A stretch of DNA of 64,000 bases from LMUY01 sp965198565 (GTDB lineage Bacteria; Pseudomonadota; Alphaproteobacteria; Acetobacterales; Acetobacteraceae), in the NCBI GenBank assembly GCA_965198565.1, contig OZ240665.1, positions 2,418,001 through 2,482,000 of the forward strand. Direction: 5' to 3'. The notes beneath the pieces were generated by a model. That model was given only the letters and a program-made list of their open reading frames with translations. It ran no database searches and was not told the DNA's origin. Of the stretch, positions 1-9,015 are shown piece after piece. Each line of letters starts with the position of its first letter. Position 1 is the stretch's first letter. Both the position numbers and the translations under genes were made by a program.

Positions 1-1
1 C

Positions 2-1156
2 CCGGCCCATGCCAAGCTTCTCACCCCTCCCGCGTTCTCCGGCTTCGGCCCGGCCGCGCCGCACGGCATCAAGGAGGCGGCCAGGCTCATCTCCGCCGCG
101 AAGACGCCGGTTGTGCTGCTCGGCCTGCAAGCCAGCAAGCCCAACGTCGCCGACGCCGTGCGAGATTTTCTCGACCGCAACAGCTTGGCTGTTGTCGGCA
201 CGTTCCAGTCCGCGGGCGCGGTGAGCGCCCACCTGCTGGAGAGCTTCGGCGGCCGGGTGGGCCAGTTGGCGAACCAGCCGGCCGACCGACTGCTCGCCGC
301 GGCCGACTTGGTGGTGACGGTTGGCTATGACCCCGTGGAGTATTGGCCGTCGCTGTGGAACAAGGTGGATCGCACGATCATCCACGTGGACGTAAAGGAT
401 GCCGACCTCGACACCCACTACTGTCCAACGGTCGAGCTGACAGGAGACATCGGCCAGACGCTGGCCGCGTTAACGCCGCTCGTCGCGCGCGAGGGCAAGT
501 CGGCCATGGCGGAGCACATCCTGCAGGCCATCATCGCCGAGCGGCAGCACCTCGCGGAGCAAGCCCGGCAGAAGACGGGAACGCCAATCCACCCCATGCG
601 GCTGGTGGCCGAGCTACAGGCGATTTTGGAACCGGACGTGACGCTCTGCCTCGATATGGGCTCGTTCCACCTCTGGCTGGCCCGCAACCTCTACAGCTTC
701 CGCGCCCGGCAGATCCTCATCAGCAACGGCCAGCAGACGTTGGGCGTGGCCATGCCCTGGGCGATAGCCGCCTCGCTCGTCCGGCCGCATGAGAAGGTGA
801 TCTCCATCTCGGGGGACGGCGGCTTTCTATATTCAGCGATGGAACTGGAAACCGCAGTCAGGCTCCAGGCGCACATCGTCCACATGGTCTGGATCGACGG
901 TGCCTACGACATGGTAGCCGTGCAAGAAGAGCAGAAATATGGCCGCCGATCAGGCGTCGCGTTCGGGCCGGTCGACCCGGTCAAGTATGCGCAAGCGTTT
1001 GGAGCCACGGGCTTCATGATCCGCAGTCCAGACGAGATCGCCCCGATCCTGAAGCAGGCGATGGGCGTGCAAGGCCCCGTCATCATCGGCTTGCACGTTG
1101 ACTACAGCGACAATCCCAAGTTGTTCGAGAACGTGGACCAAAACAGTATTCAATAG
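2..1156 (+). CDS. alsS: Acetolactate synthase, catabolic type, 3' part (5' end outside window)
   Basis: This is a thiamine-diphosphate enzyme that condenses two pyruvates to 2-acetolactate and CO2. The open frame runs in from the left edge, so about 384 C-terminal residues of a protein of about 550 are present. The central domain reads KTPVVLLGLQASKPN and later SAGAVSAHL, the pattern of AlsS-type enzymes. The C-terminal TPP domain carries the GDGGF motif near base 810 followed by an Asn-like position replaced in WIDGAYDM, and ends normally in a TAG stop. It lies 78 bases upstream of pta-xfp on the same strand, so co-transcription is plausible. A biosynthetic IlvB or another TPP carboligase is the alternative. 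The family is secure; the catabolic assignment is inferred from sequence style. Confidence 0.85.
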   Translation, partial: PAHAKLLTPPAFSGFGPAAPHGIKEAARLISAAKTPVVLLGLQASKPNVADAVRDFLDRNSLAVVGTFQSAGAVSAHLLESFGGRVGQLANQPADRLLAAADLVVTVGYDPVEYWPSLWNKVDRTIIHVDVKDADLDTHYCPTVELTGDIGQTLAALTPLVAREGKSAMAEHILQAIIAERQHLAEQARQKTGTPIHPMRLVAELQAILEPDVTLCLDMGSFHLWLARNLYSFRARQILISNGQQTLGVAMPWAIAASLVRPHEKVISISGDGGFLYSAMELETAVRLQAHIVHMVWIDGAYDMVAVQEEQKYGRRSGVAFGPVDPVKYAQAFGATGFMIRSPDEIAPILKQAMGVQGPVIIGLHVDYSDNPKLFENVDQNSIQ

Positions 1157-1234
1157 AATGTATCTGGTCGCGGGCGGGTTCAAACTGACAATTACTATAC
1201 TCTCTCACAGCAAGACTGCTGGACAGCAGTTAAA

Positions 1235-4200
1235 ATGGACACGAAATCTCCTCCTGTTACAACTCACGGCTGGCGGCAAGCTCTGCTGATCCGATGCAAC
1301 GGCTTGCCGGCGATCACCACGGCCATCGCCCATCCATGCGACGCTGCTGCAATTGCAGCCGCCGTGGAAGCGCAGCATCAAGGCCTGATCACGCCGATCC
1401 TGGTTGGGCCTCAGGGCAAGATCAACGCTGCGGCGGACGCCGCCGGATTAGACATATCCTCCATACGGATCGAGGACACAGCGCATAGCCATGCTGCAGC
1501 CGAGCGCGCGGTGAGCCTCGTTCGAAGCGGCGACGCCAAGCTCCTCATGAAGGGCTCTCTGCACACAGACGAGTTCATGCATGCGGTCATGGCGGCCGAT
1601 ACCGGCCTTCGGACCGGCCGCCGGGTCAGCCACGTCTACGTCATGGACGTGCCGCGTTATCCGCGACCGATCCTCATCACCGACGCCGCGGTCAACGTCG
1701 TCCCGTCGCTGGCCGACAAGCGCGACATCGTGCAGAACGCCATCGACCTCGCGCACGTGCTTGGCACAGACGAGCCGCGCGTGGCCGTGCTCGCGCCGGT
1801 CGAGGTGGTCAATCCCAAGCTGCAGACAACGCTGGATGCAGCTGCCCTTTCCAAGATGGCCGAGCGTGGTCAGATCACCGGTGGCCTCGTTGACGGTCCT
1901 CTCGCCTTCGACAATGCAATCAGTCCGGAAGCTGCCGAAGAGAAGGGCATCAAGTCGGCGGTTGCGGGACGGGCCGACATCCTCGTCGTGCCGGACCTCG
2001 TGACCGGCAATGTGCTGGCCAAGCAACTCACGTTCCTGGCCGGTGCGGACGCAGCCGCGGTCGTCGTAGGCGCGAAGGTTCCGATAGTGCTGACGAGCCG
2101 GGCGGATAGCGAGGCGGTTCACATTGCCTCCTGCGCGGTGGGCGGTGCTGATGGCGCATGCCTCGAGCCATCGAGGTCAGTCGTGAGCGTCCCGGCCGAC
2201 CTCCTGGGCCAGATGGATGCCTGGTGGCGGGCGGCGAACTACTTGTCGGTCGGGCAGGTCTACCTGCTGGACAACCCGCTTCTGCGACGCCCTCTGGCGC
2301 AGTCCGACGTGAAGCCACGCCTGCTCGGTCACTGGGGAACCACGCCCGGGCTGAACTTCGTCTACGTTCATCTTAACCGCCTGATCCGGGCCTGCGCGCT
2401 CGACATGATCTTCATCGCCGGGCCAGGCCACGGCGCGCCGGGCCTGATCGCCAACGCCTACCTGGAGGGGACCTACAGCGAGCTGTATCCCGAGGTGTCG
2501 CGCGACGAGGCGGGATTGCGCCGACTGCTGCGTCAGTTCAGCTTTCCCGGCGGTATACCGAGCCACGCGGCGCCGGAGACGCCTGGCTCGATCCACGAGG
2601 GCGGCGAGCTCGGCTACTCGCTGAGCCACGCATTTGGCGCCGTATTCGACAACCCCGGCCTGATCGCTGCCTGCGTGGTGGGCGACGGCGAGGCGGAGAC
2701 CGGGCCGCTTGCGGCCTCGTGGCACTCGAACAAGTTTCTCAACCCGGCGAGCGACGGCGCGGTGCTGCCCATCCTGCACCTCAACGGCTACAAGATCGCC
2801 AACCCGACCGTGCTGGCCCGGATCACCGAGCAGGAGTTGCTGGCCCTGCTGGAGGGTTACGGCTGGGCGCCGGTCTTCGTCGGCAGCGCCGAGGGGATGG
2901 ACGGCTCGGCTGCGGACGCCTCGCCGATGCACCAGGCCATGGCCGCCGCATTGGACGACGCCGTCCGGGCAATTCGCGACATCCAGCGCGGCGCGCGGCA
3001 GGCAGGTCGAACAGAGCGCCCGCGCTGGCCGATGATCGTGCTACGCAGCCCGAAAGGCTGGACCGGGCCGAAGGAGGTCGACGGCGAGAAGGTGGAGGGC
3101 TTCTGGCGCGCCCACCAGGTCCCGTTCCAGGTCGCGCACAACTGGGATCACCTGGCGTTGCTGGAGCGATGGCTGCGCAGCTATGGTCCGGAGGAGCTGT
3201 TCGGCCCCGAAGGCCAGGTGACGGCGGACATTCTTGCGATCGCGCCGGCGGGCGACGCGCGGATGAGCGCCAACCCGCACACCAATGGCGGCGCCTACCG
3301 ACCGCTCCGCCTGCCGTCGTTCGAGGACCATGCCATTGACGTTCCGCGTCCCGGCGCCGCCTTCGCCTCGGCGACGACGGTGATGGGCGGCTTCCTGCGC
3401 GACGTTCTGCGCGACAACGCGGCGGGCCGGAACTTTCGCGTGCTGGGTCCGGACGAGACGACGAGCAATCATCTGCAGGCCGTTCTGGACGTGTCGCCGC
3501 GCAGTTGGAATGCGCGCACTCTCCCGTGGGACACGCATCTCGGCCAGGGCGGACGGGTCATGGAGGTGCTGAGCGAGCACACCATCCAAGGCTGGCTCGA
3601 GGGCTACCTTCTGACAGGGCGGCACGGCCTGTTCAGTTGCTACGAGGCGTTCATCCACATCGTCGACTCGATGGTCAATCAGCACGCCAAATGGCGAAAG
3701 ACGGCGGCCGAAGTCCCGTGGCGGCGGCCGCTCGCCTCGCTGAACTACCTGCTCACGTCGCATGTCTGGCAGCAGGATCATAATGGGTTCAGCCACCAAG
3801 ACCCCGGCTTCATCGACTACCTCGTCAACAAGAAGCCGCAAACGGTGCGGATCTACCTGCCGCCGGACGCCAACACCCTGCTGTGGGTCACCGACTATTG
3901 CCTGCGGACCCAGGACCGCATCAACGTCATCGTCGCCGGCAAACAGCCGGCGCCACAATGGCTGACGCTCGACCAGGCGATCCGGCATTGCACTCATGGG
4001 ATCGGGCTCTGGGATCGGGCCAGCAACGATGCCGGCAGCGAGCCGGACGTGGTCATGGCCTGTGCCGGGGACGTGCCGACACAGGAAACATTGGCGGCGG
4101 TGGACCTCTTGCGGCGGCACCTGCCGGAGCTGAAGGTCCGCACCGTGAACGTCGTCGATCTCATGACGCTGCCGCGGCCCGACCAGCATCCACACGGTTT

Positions 4201-4552
4201 GCAGGACCGCGACTTCGACGCGCTGTTCACCCGCGACCGGCCGGTGATCTTCGCCTATCACGGCTATCCCTGGCTGATCCACCGCCTGTGCTACAAGCGC
4301 ACCAACCACGACAACATGCACGTCCGCGGATACATCGAGGAGGGCACGACGACGACTCCGTTCGACATGACGGTGCGTAACCGCCTGGATCGTTTCCAGC
4401 TTGTCATGGACGTGATCGAGCAGGTGCCAGGGCTATTATCGAAAGACGCCTACGTCCATAAAGCCATGCGTGAGAAGCTGATCGATCACCAGCGTTACAT
4501 CGTTTCGTACGGCGAGGACATGCCGGAGATCACGCAATGGCACTGGTCCTGA
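1235..4552 (+). CDS. Phosphate acetyltransferase-phosphoketolase fused reading frame
   Basis: One 1105-residue frame joins two enzymes of the phosphoketolase bypass. Residues 1-300 are a phosphate acetyl/butyryltransferase (VNPKLQTTLDA, ITGGLVDGPLAFDNAIS, AGRADILVVPDL), which converts acetyl phosphate and CoA to acetyl-CoA. Residues 317-1105 are a full-length xylulose-5-P/fructose-6-P phosphoketolase, which makes acetyl phosphate. It shows HWGTTPGLNF near residue 366, GPGHGAPG, the TPP motif GDGEAETGP near 483, and GPDETTSNHL. Both steps are cytosolic. The linker between the domains (CAVGGADGACLEPSRSV) looks like out-of-frame sequence. In the +1 frame the same bases give a normal Pta tail (AVLMAHASSHRGQS, stop at 2184-2186) that overlaps a GTG start for phosphoketolase. 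The fusion therefore probably arose from one extra G in the GGG at 2140-2142. It could be a real mutation or a base-calling error. Confidence 0.85.
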   Translation: MDTKSPPVTTHGWRQALLIRCNGLPAITTAIAHPCDAAAIAAAVEAQHQGLITPILVGPQGKINAAADAAGLDISSIRIEDTAHSHAAAERAVSLVRSGDAKLLMKGSLHTDEFMHAVMAADTGLRTGRRVSHVYVMDVPRYPRPILITDAAVNVVPSLADKRDIVQNAIDLAHVLGTDEPRVAVLAPVEVVNPKLQTTLDAAALSKMAERGQITGGLVDGPLAFDNAISPEAAEEKGIKSAVAGRADILVVPDLVTGNVLAKQLTFLAGADAAAVVVGAKVPIVLTSRADSEAVHIASCAVGGADGACLEPSRSVVSVPADLLGQMDAWWRAANYLSVGQVYLLDNPLLRRPLAQSDVKPRLLGHWGTTPGLNFVYVHLNRLIRACALDMIFIAGPGHGAPGLIANAYLEGTYSELYPEVSRDEAGLRRLLRQFSFPGGIPSHAAPETPGSIHEGGELGYSLSHAFGAVFDNPGLIAACVVGDGEAETGPLAASWHSNKFLNPASDGAVLPILHLNGYKIANPTVLARITEQELLALLEGYGWAPVFVGSAEGMDGSAADASPMHQAMAAALDDAVRAIRDIQRGARQAGRTERPRWPMIVLRSPKGWTGPKEVDGEKVEGFWRAHQVPFQVAHNWDHLALLERWLRSYGPEELFGPEGQVTADILAIAPAGDARMSANPHTNGGAYRPLRLPSFEDHAIDVPRPGAAFASATTVMGGFLRDVLRDNAAGRNFRVLGPDETTSNHLQAVLDVSPRSWNARTLPWDTHLGQGGRVMEVLSEHTIQGWLEGYLLTGRHGLFSCYEAFIHIVDSMVNQHAKWRKTAAEVPWRRPLASLNYLLTSHVWQQDHNGFSHQDPGFIDYLVNKKPQTVRIYLPPDANTLLWVTDYCLRTQDRINVIVAGKQPAPQWLTLDQAIRHCTHGIGLWDRASNDAGSEPDVVMACAGDVPTQETLAAVDLLRRHLPELKVRTVNVVDLMTLPRPDQHPHGLQDRDFDALFTRDRPVIFAYHGYPWLIHRLCYKRTNHDNMHVRGYIEEGTTTTPFDMTVRNRLDRFQLVMDVIEQVPGLLSKDAYVHKAMREKLIDHQRYIVSYGEDMPEITQWHWS
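2173..2186 (+). promoter_or_regulatory. Internal ribosome binding site and GTG start of phosphoketolase, overlapping the ancestral pta stop
   Basis: GAGG at 2173-2176 sits six bases before GTG at 2183, which is in frame with the phosphoketolase and would give a 789-residue enzyme of normal length. The TGA that ends pta in the shifted frame (2184-2186) overlaps this GTG as GTGA, a usual translational-coupling arrangement. Phosphoketolase may therefore still be made alone from this start. Confidence 0.6.
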
Positions 4553-4865
4553 ACTTCCGTCGCGCCGCCATGCTGATATCAGCGTCCATCCGAGATTGAG
4601 CCGTGGCGCCCTGCTTTTCTGCCGCTACTGGCAAGCTCTTAAATGACCATGCCAGGTCGGGGGAGGGGCGGCTCGCGAACGGCTGGACGGTGCGGCGGCG
4701 ACGAGAGCGGCCGGCGCTGTCGGCGGTAGCACCGCTATGGGCCCGAGCTGTATTATTTGCTTCAACATTCTTCTACATCGGTTTCGGCGCGGCGCGATGG
4801 TGTAGTTCCCTTCGCCATGGAAGCTGGACGTTGTGATATCGCGTGCTTCCTTGTCGGCGTCGGCA
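4553..4865 (+). other. Gene-poor stretch
   Basis: No recognisable gene, RNA or repeat is seen here. Short frames exist on both strands but show no family signature. It lies between phosphoketolase and the first transposase remnant and may hold degraded mobile DNA. Confidence 0.4.
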
Positions 4866-5256
4866 GGTGCATGCAGCGCCATACCCATCAGGGGTTCATT
4901 CGCTTCCTGAACGCCATCGAGAACCAAGTCCCGTAAAATGGCAGGTCCACGTTGTGCTAGACAATTACGCTCCCCACAAGCATCCCAAGGTCCTCGAATG
5001 GCTTGGCCGACATAAGCGCTTCACCTTCCACTTCATGCCAACCTCGGCATCCTGGATCAACGCCGTAGAGGGCGTCTTCGCCACACTGACCAACCGCAGA
5101 CCAAAGCGTGGCGTGTTTCACTCCATCGCCGCCCTCCAGTCCGCCATTTACCGCTTCGTCAAAGAGGCAAATGAGAGCCCATAGCCCTTCCGCTGGACCA
5201 AGTCCCCGACGAGATCATCCCAGCCGTGAAGCGTGGGTACCTGGAGCAAGATTCAT
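4866..5256 (+). pseudogene. IS630-family transposase, C-terminal remnant
   Basis: The translated frames match the last third of an IS630 DDE transposase: HTHQGFIRFLNAIE, VVLDNYAPHKHPKVLEWL, FMPTSASWINAVEG and YRFVKEANESP, followed after a frame change by PFRWTKSP and AVKRGY. The second catalytic Asp (in LDNYAPH) and the Glu (in NAVEG) are present. The N-terminal part is missing, a TAA interrupts the frame near 4935, and a one-base indel lies after ANESP, so it cannot be active. No terminal repeats are recognised. Confidence 0.8.
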
Positions 5257-5349
5257 GCCGATAGTGGACGAAATCGGGACAAAGATGTCCTTGCCGTAGG
5301 TTCAGCTTTCGCTGGAAAGCCGCCATTCACGGTGCTAGAAACGTCCGAC

Positions 5350-5808
5350 ATGCCGGTATCTTCGCAGACCTATCCGCGTCGTGCCTTCATTGCTGACACC
5401 ACATCCCTCATTATGTTTTTTACAACGACAGGGATCATCAACGAGCGTTTCGTCGCGGACATGAGTTGGGAGCAGGTATTCCATGCTCGGTTGCTAGGTG
5501 CGGTCCTGATGGTTCCGGTTGGGCGTCCGTATGGCATTTGGCGTGACTGGCTCTTGAAGCACGCTCGACCAGCCCGCCTCTCGCAATTGTTTTGGGATAG
5601 CCTTGCGCTGGTAAGCTTTCAGGTACCGATCTACGCGGCCATCATTGCGATAAGTGGTGCATCGGGACGGGGTCTAGTCCTAGGGGTAATTGGGGCCATC
5701 GTTATGATGTTTGCACTGGGCCGGCCCTATGGGGCCTTCCTGAATTGCGTCAGAGCGCTGTTCGCGCTTCCACCGGGCGGCACGCAGCCCATGAGCCTCA
5801 ACAGTTGA
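5350..5808 (+). CDS. alaE: L-alanine exporter AlaE family protein
   Basis: This is an inner-membrane exporter of the AlaE family, which in E. coli lowers intracellular L-alanine. The 152-residue product matches AlaE length and landmarks: FIADTTSLIMFF at the start of the first membrane segment, DMSWEQVFHARL, VGRPYGIWRDW, VSFQVPIYAAII in the third segment and LGRPYGAFLNCVR near the end. Four hydrophobic segments are visible. An in-frame ATG exists further upstream at 5233, but its extra 39 residues are unlike the family, so 5350 is chosen. It is the only apparently intact non-transposon gene in the 4.6-20.6 kb mobile region, between an IS630 remnant and an IS5 element. Confidence 0.85.
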   Translation: MPVSSQTYPRRAFIADTTSLIMFFTTTGIINERFVADMSWEQVFHARLLGAVLMVPVGRPYGIWRDWLLKHARPARLSQLFWDSLALVSFQVPIYAAIIAISGASGRGLVLGVIGAIVMMFALGRPYGAFLNCVRALFALPPGGTQPMSLNS

Positions 5809-5819
5809 TGCCGAGTCCG

Positions 5820-6763
5820 CTAAGTGTCCATCCGAGAACATCTTGAGTCTACTGAGTCGGTTGTGATTCACTCGACGGCGATCCGATTCGCAGGACGCCG
5901 ACGATGTGGACCACTGAAAACCGCGGTCGCTACGATCGCCGAAGGCTACGCTATCCGAGTGATCTGACCGACGAGGAGTGGTCGCTTGCTGCCCCATTGA
6001 TCCCGTTGGCCAAGCGGGGTGGCAACAAGCGGACAGTCAATGTGCGTGAGGTCGTCAACGGCCTGATGTATATCCTCAGCACCGGATGCCAGTGGGCGGC
6101 GATCCCGAAAGATCTTCCTCCGCGCAGCACGCTGCACGACTACTTTGCCCGGTGGGATCACGACGGCACGCTCGGCCGCCTGCACCATACACTGTATGTG
6201 AAATGCCGGGAGATGGCTGGCCGCGATGCCAGTCCGACAGCCGCGATCATCGACAGCCAGAGCGTGAAAAGCGCTGAAAAAGGGGAGCCTGCATCGATCC
6301 GGCCGGCTATGACGGCGGCAAAAAGATCAAAGGCAAAAAGCGCCACGTCCTGGTAGACACTCAGGGTCTGCTGCTCCACGCCATCGTCCATGCCGCCGAT
6401 ATCCAGGACCGTGACGGGGGCGTGCTCGTGATGGCGACGGTGTTCGGCCTCTACCCCTTTCTGCTCAAGCTCTACGCCGATGGCGGCTATCAGGGGCCAC
6501 GGTTCCAGAGGGGTCTGAAGCAGGTCATGCGTCAGGTCGACGTAGAGATCGTTAAACGCTCCGATATGGCGAAGGGCTTCACCGTCCTGCCAAAGCGCTG
6601 GATCGTCGAGCGCACGATCGCCTGGCTCAACCGGTGCCGCCGTCTGGCCAAAGACTGGGAATGCTTGAACCGCAAAGCCCTCGCATTCCTACGTCTCGCA
6701 TCCATTCGGCTAATGCTGCGAAAGCTCTGCCAGAAAAGCAAATGATCCCGGATGGACTCTAAG
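5820..6763 (+). mobile_element. IS5-family insertion sequence
   Basis: The ends form an inverted repeat: TAAGTGTCCATCC at 5821 against the complement of GGATGGACTCTAA ending near 6762, with two mismatches. The sequence ctaag occurs at both outer ends. It contains one transposase gene with a frame change. The length of about 0.94 kb is normal for the family. Confidence 0.7.
5904..6745 (+). pseudogene. IS5-family (IS427-like) transposase, two overlapping frames
   Basis: The first frame (5904-6356) has the DUF4096-type N-terminus (YPSDLTDEEWSLAAPLIP, STGCQWAAIPKDLPP) and the first catalytic Asp in AAIIDSQSVKS. The protein continues in another frame as KKIKGKKRHVLVDTQGLLL and LYADGGYQGPRF (second Asp), and ends with VERTIAWLNRCRRLAKDWE (Glu). 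The change is a -1 shift at an A5G4 run near 6280. Many IS427-type elements have two overlapping frames, so this may be a programmed shift rather than damage. Confidence 0.75.
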
Positions 6764-6890
6764 GTTGATGGTTCGGGAACAGTCGGTTTGGCCGGCTCGA
6801 TACACCTGATTCAGACCTTCCTGTGAGGCGGGGATCGGGTGATAACGGGCGAGCGGACGGTGCTGCAGAAATCCCTTTCTTACAGCTTTA

Positions 6891-8286
6891 GAGCTATGGC
6901 CGAACCTGGGTGATGGCGAATTGAGAAAGGCGGCGTATCGAGGCGGGTGAAGGCCTGCCTGAACTCCCGGAGGAGCCGATACGCCATGACAAGCGATAGC
7001 ACTGTTGTTTCCTTCCGTCAGCCCGATACGGTCGATGACCCGCTGACGGCCGTTTTGCGCAACGGCGCGCGCCGACTTCTGGCCCAGGCCATTGAAGCAG
7101 AAGCCGAGGCGTTCCTCGCGACGATGAAAGGTCTGCAGCTCCCGGACGGCCGTGACCGTATGGTCCGGCATGGCCATGGGCCAGAACGCCAGGTGCAGAC
7201 GGGCATCGGTCCGGTTGCGGTCCAGCGGGTCAGGCTGCGCGACCGGGGTGCTGGTGAGACCGGCCACCGGATCGGCTTCACCTCGGCCATCTTGCCGCGC
7301 TGGGCTCGGCGCACACCGAGCCTGGATGCTCTGCTGCCGATCCTCTACTTGCGTGGCGTCTCGATGGGCGATTTCCAGGAGGCGTTGGCAGCCTTGCTGG
7401 GCCGCGACGCCCCGAACCTGTCACCGTCGGTCATCGCGCGGCTGCGGGGCGAGTGGGAGGCCGACTACGCCCGTTGGCAACGGCGCGACCTGTCGGCCCG
7501 GCGCTACGTTTATATTTGGGCCGACGGTGTCTACCTGCAGGCCCGCATGGAGCCGCAGGCCGAATGCATGTTGGTGCTGATCGGCGCCACGCCGGAGGGC
7601 AAAAAGGAACTGCTCGGTTTCCAGGTGGGCGTACGGGAAAGCGCACAAAGCTGGCGCGAGCTGCTGATCGACTTGAAGGCGCGTGGCCTGGCGATCGCGC
7701 CGGAGTTGGCGACCGGAGATGGGGCACTCGGCTTCTGGAAGGCGCTGGATGAGGTGTCGCCCGACAACCCGGCATCAGCGTTGCACAGTGCACAAGACAG
7801 CCAACGTGCTCGACAAGCTGCCCAAATCCGTTCAGCCGGCTGCCAAATCGGACCTGCGTGAAGTCTGGAAGGCGCCGGACCGTATGACGGCCGAGGCGGC
7901 GATCGCGACCTTTGCCGACAAGTATGGCGCCAAATACCACAAGGCGGTGACCTGCCTGGTGAAAGACCGCGACGCATTGCTGACCTTCTACGACTTCCCT
8001 GCCGAGCACTGGGATCATCTGCGGACGTCGAACCCGATCGAGAGCGTGTTCGCCACGGTCCGACATCGGACGGTGCGGACCAAAGGCGCGCTGTCCCAGG
8101 ACACCGCCAGGTTGATGGTATTCAACCTGATCACCGCCGCCGCGAAAACCTGGCGCCGGCTGAAGGGTGAAAACCAGTTGCCCAAAGTCGTTCAGGGCGT
8201 CACGTTCACCAACGGCGTCGAGGTCACCAACGCGCCAGCACAGAACGCCGCCTGATCACGGCGTCACCCAAATTCAGGCATAGCTC
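6891..8286 (+). mobile_element. IS256-family insertion sequence with target duplication
   Basis: The terminal inverted repeats are about 28 bp: GAGCTATGGCCGAACCTGGG at 6891 and the complement of the sequence ending tagctc at 8286. CAGCTTTA is directly repeated immediately outside (6883-6890 and 8287-8294), the 8-bp target duplication typical of IS256. The ends and duplication are intact, but the transposase has a one-base insertion. Confidence 0.85.
6986..8255 (+). pseudogene. IS256-family (mutator-type) transposase, frameshifted
   Basis: The first part (to about 7765) contains EAEAEAFLATMKG, YLRGVSMGDFQEALAALLG, YVYIWADGVYLQARM (first catalytic Asp) and LATGDGALGFWKALDE (second Asp). The second part, in another frame, continues with QRCTVHKTANVLDKLPKS, WDHLRTSNPIESVFATVRHR (Glu) and TKGALSQDTARLMVF. 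One extra C around 7758-7761 causes the break. The ATG at 6986 is used because upstream residues read through the element's left end. Confidence 0.85.
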
Positions 8287-8471
8287 CAGCTTTAACCTCA
8301 ACGGGCACGTGCCGATGGACCACCTGCTCCGGTCGGTTGACCGCTTGTCGATCTCTCCGGCATCCGCCAGCACCTGCAACCCTACTACAGCGAGGTCGGC
8401 CGGCCCTATGAGGTGGTCCCGGTTTATCGGACAGTTGGTTAAGCTTGGTTCGCCGATGAAGGACGGACCTG

Positions 8472-8630
8472 ATGACGGGCAAGCGGAAGCGGTATTCGGC
8501 TGAGTTCAAGGCCAAGGTCGCGATGGAGGCGTTGCGGGGCGAGCTGACGGTGTCTCAGCTGGCGACCAAGTATGGCGTGTACCAGACGATGATCGGCGAT
8601 TGGAAACGCCGGGCCATGGAGGGCCCGTAG
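8472..8630 (+). pseudogene. IS3-family OrfA fragment
   Basis: The 52-residue frame MTGKRKRYSAEFKAKVAMEA followed by GELTVSQLATKYGV and IGDWKRRAMEG is the helix-turn-helix N-terminus of an IS3-type OrfA. The sequence TGGTCCCGGTTTATCGGACA just upstream (from 8415) resembles an IS3 left end. The frame stops where the next remnant begins; OrfB is absent. Confidence 0.75.
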
Positions 8631-8639
8631 TCAGGCAAT

Positions 8640-8945
8640 GCTGACGCTAAGTCCATTATTGTCAGCGTCCCGGCTGCCCTGCGTGAGCAACTCGACGCGC
8701 TAACCGGCAAAATGGCATTGCTCCGGCACCTAGCTGCGCTGCGTCCTGGACGTGTGGTCACGACCACAACCCCGGCCAAGACGAGCCTGCGAGCCATAGC
8801 TCGACGCTGGGTCGCGCTTGATGAGGAAATCAAGGCTCACGAAGCTCACCTTGAGCAGCTGACACAGCAGTGGGCACCCACGCTGGGCGAGGCCCACGGC
8901 ATCAAAGCGAACATGGCAGCTGATACCAGCGGTCGAAAGTCCTGA
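8640..8945 (+). pseudogene. IS110-family transposase fragment
   Basis: An open frame without a proper start reads DAKSIIVSVPAALREQLDAL, LRPGRVVTTTTPAKTSLRAI, ARRWVALDEEIKAHEAHLEQ and EAHGIKANMAADTSG. This is the region just before the IS116/IS110/IS902 C-terminal domain. Both ends of the gene are missing, so it is a dead fragment. Confidence 0.75.
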
Positions 8946-9015
8946 CTCGTAGGGGGATTCCCACGTGCGCGTGGATGTGAGTCGATGTGATCTGCATCGA
9001 TTCGCGGAGTGTGGT

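Larger units (their letters stand above)
6840..8416 (+). pseudogene. Transposase N-terminal remnant (IS1182/IS5 DUF772 type) split by an IS256 element
   Basis: Reading from 6846 to 6890 and resuming at 8287 gives GERTVLQKSLSYSFNLNGHV and then PMDHLLRSVDRL, followed by a frame change and LSGIRQHLQPYYSEVGRP. This is the conserved N-terminus of IS1182-type transposases. The IS256 element at 6891-8286 sits inside the codons for SYSFNL, with CAGCTTTA duplicated on both sides. The rest of the gene is missing: at about 8410 it runs into an IS3-type end. Confidence 0.65.

Noticed and set aside
3041..4321. Minus-strand open frame of 426 codons opposite phosphoketolase
   Set aside because: Shadow frame; phosphoketolase motifs on the other strand are unambiguous.
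4603..4836. Small 77-codon frame between phosphoketolase and the IS630 remnant
   Set aside because: No ribosome site or recognisable family; composition changes abruptly inside it.
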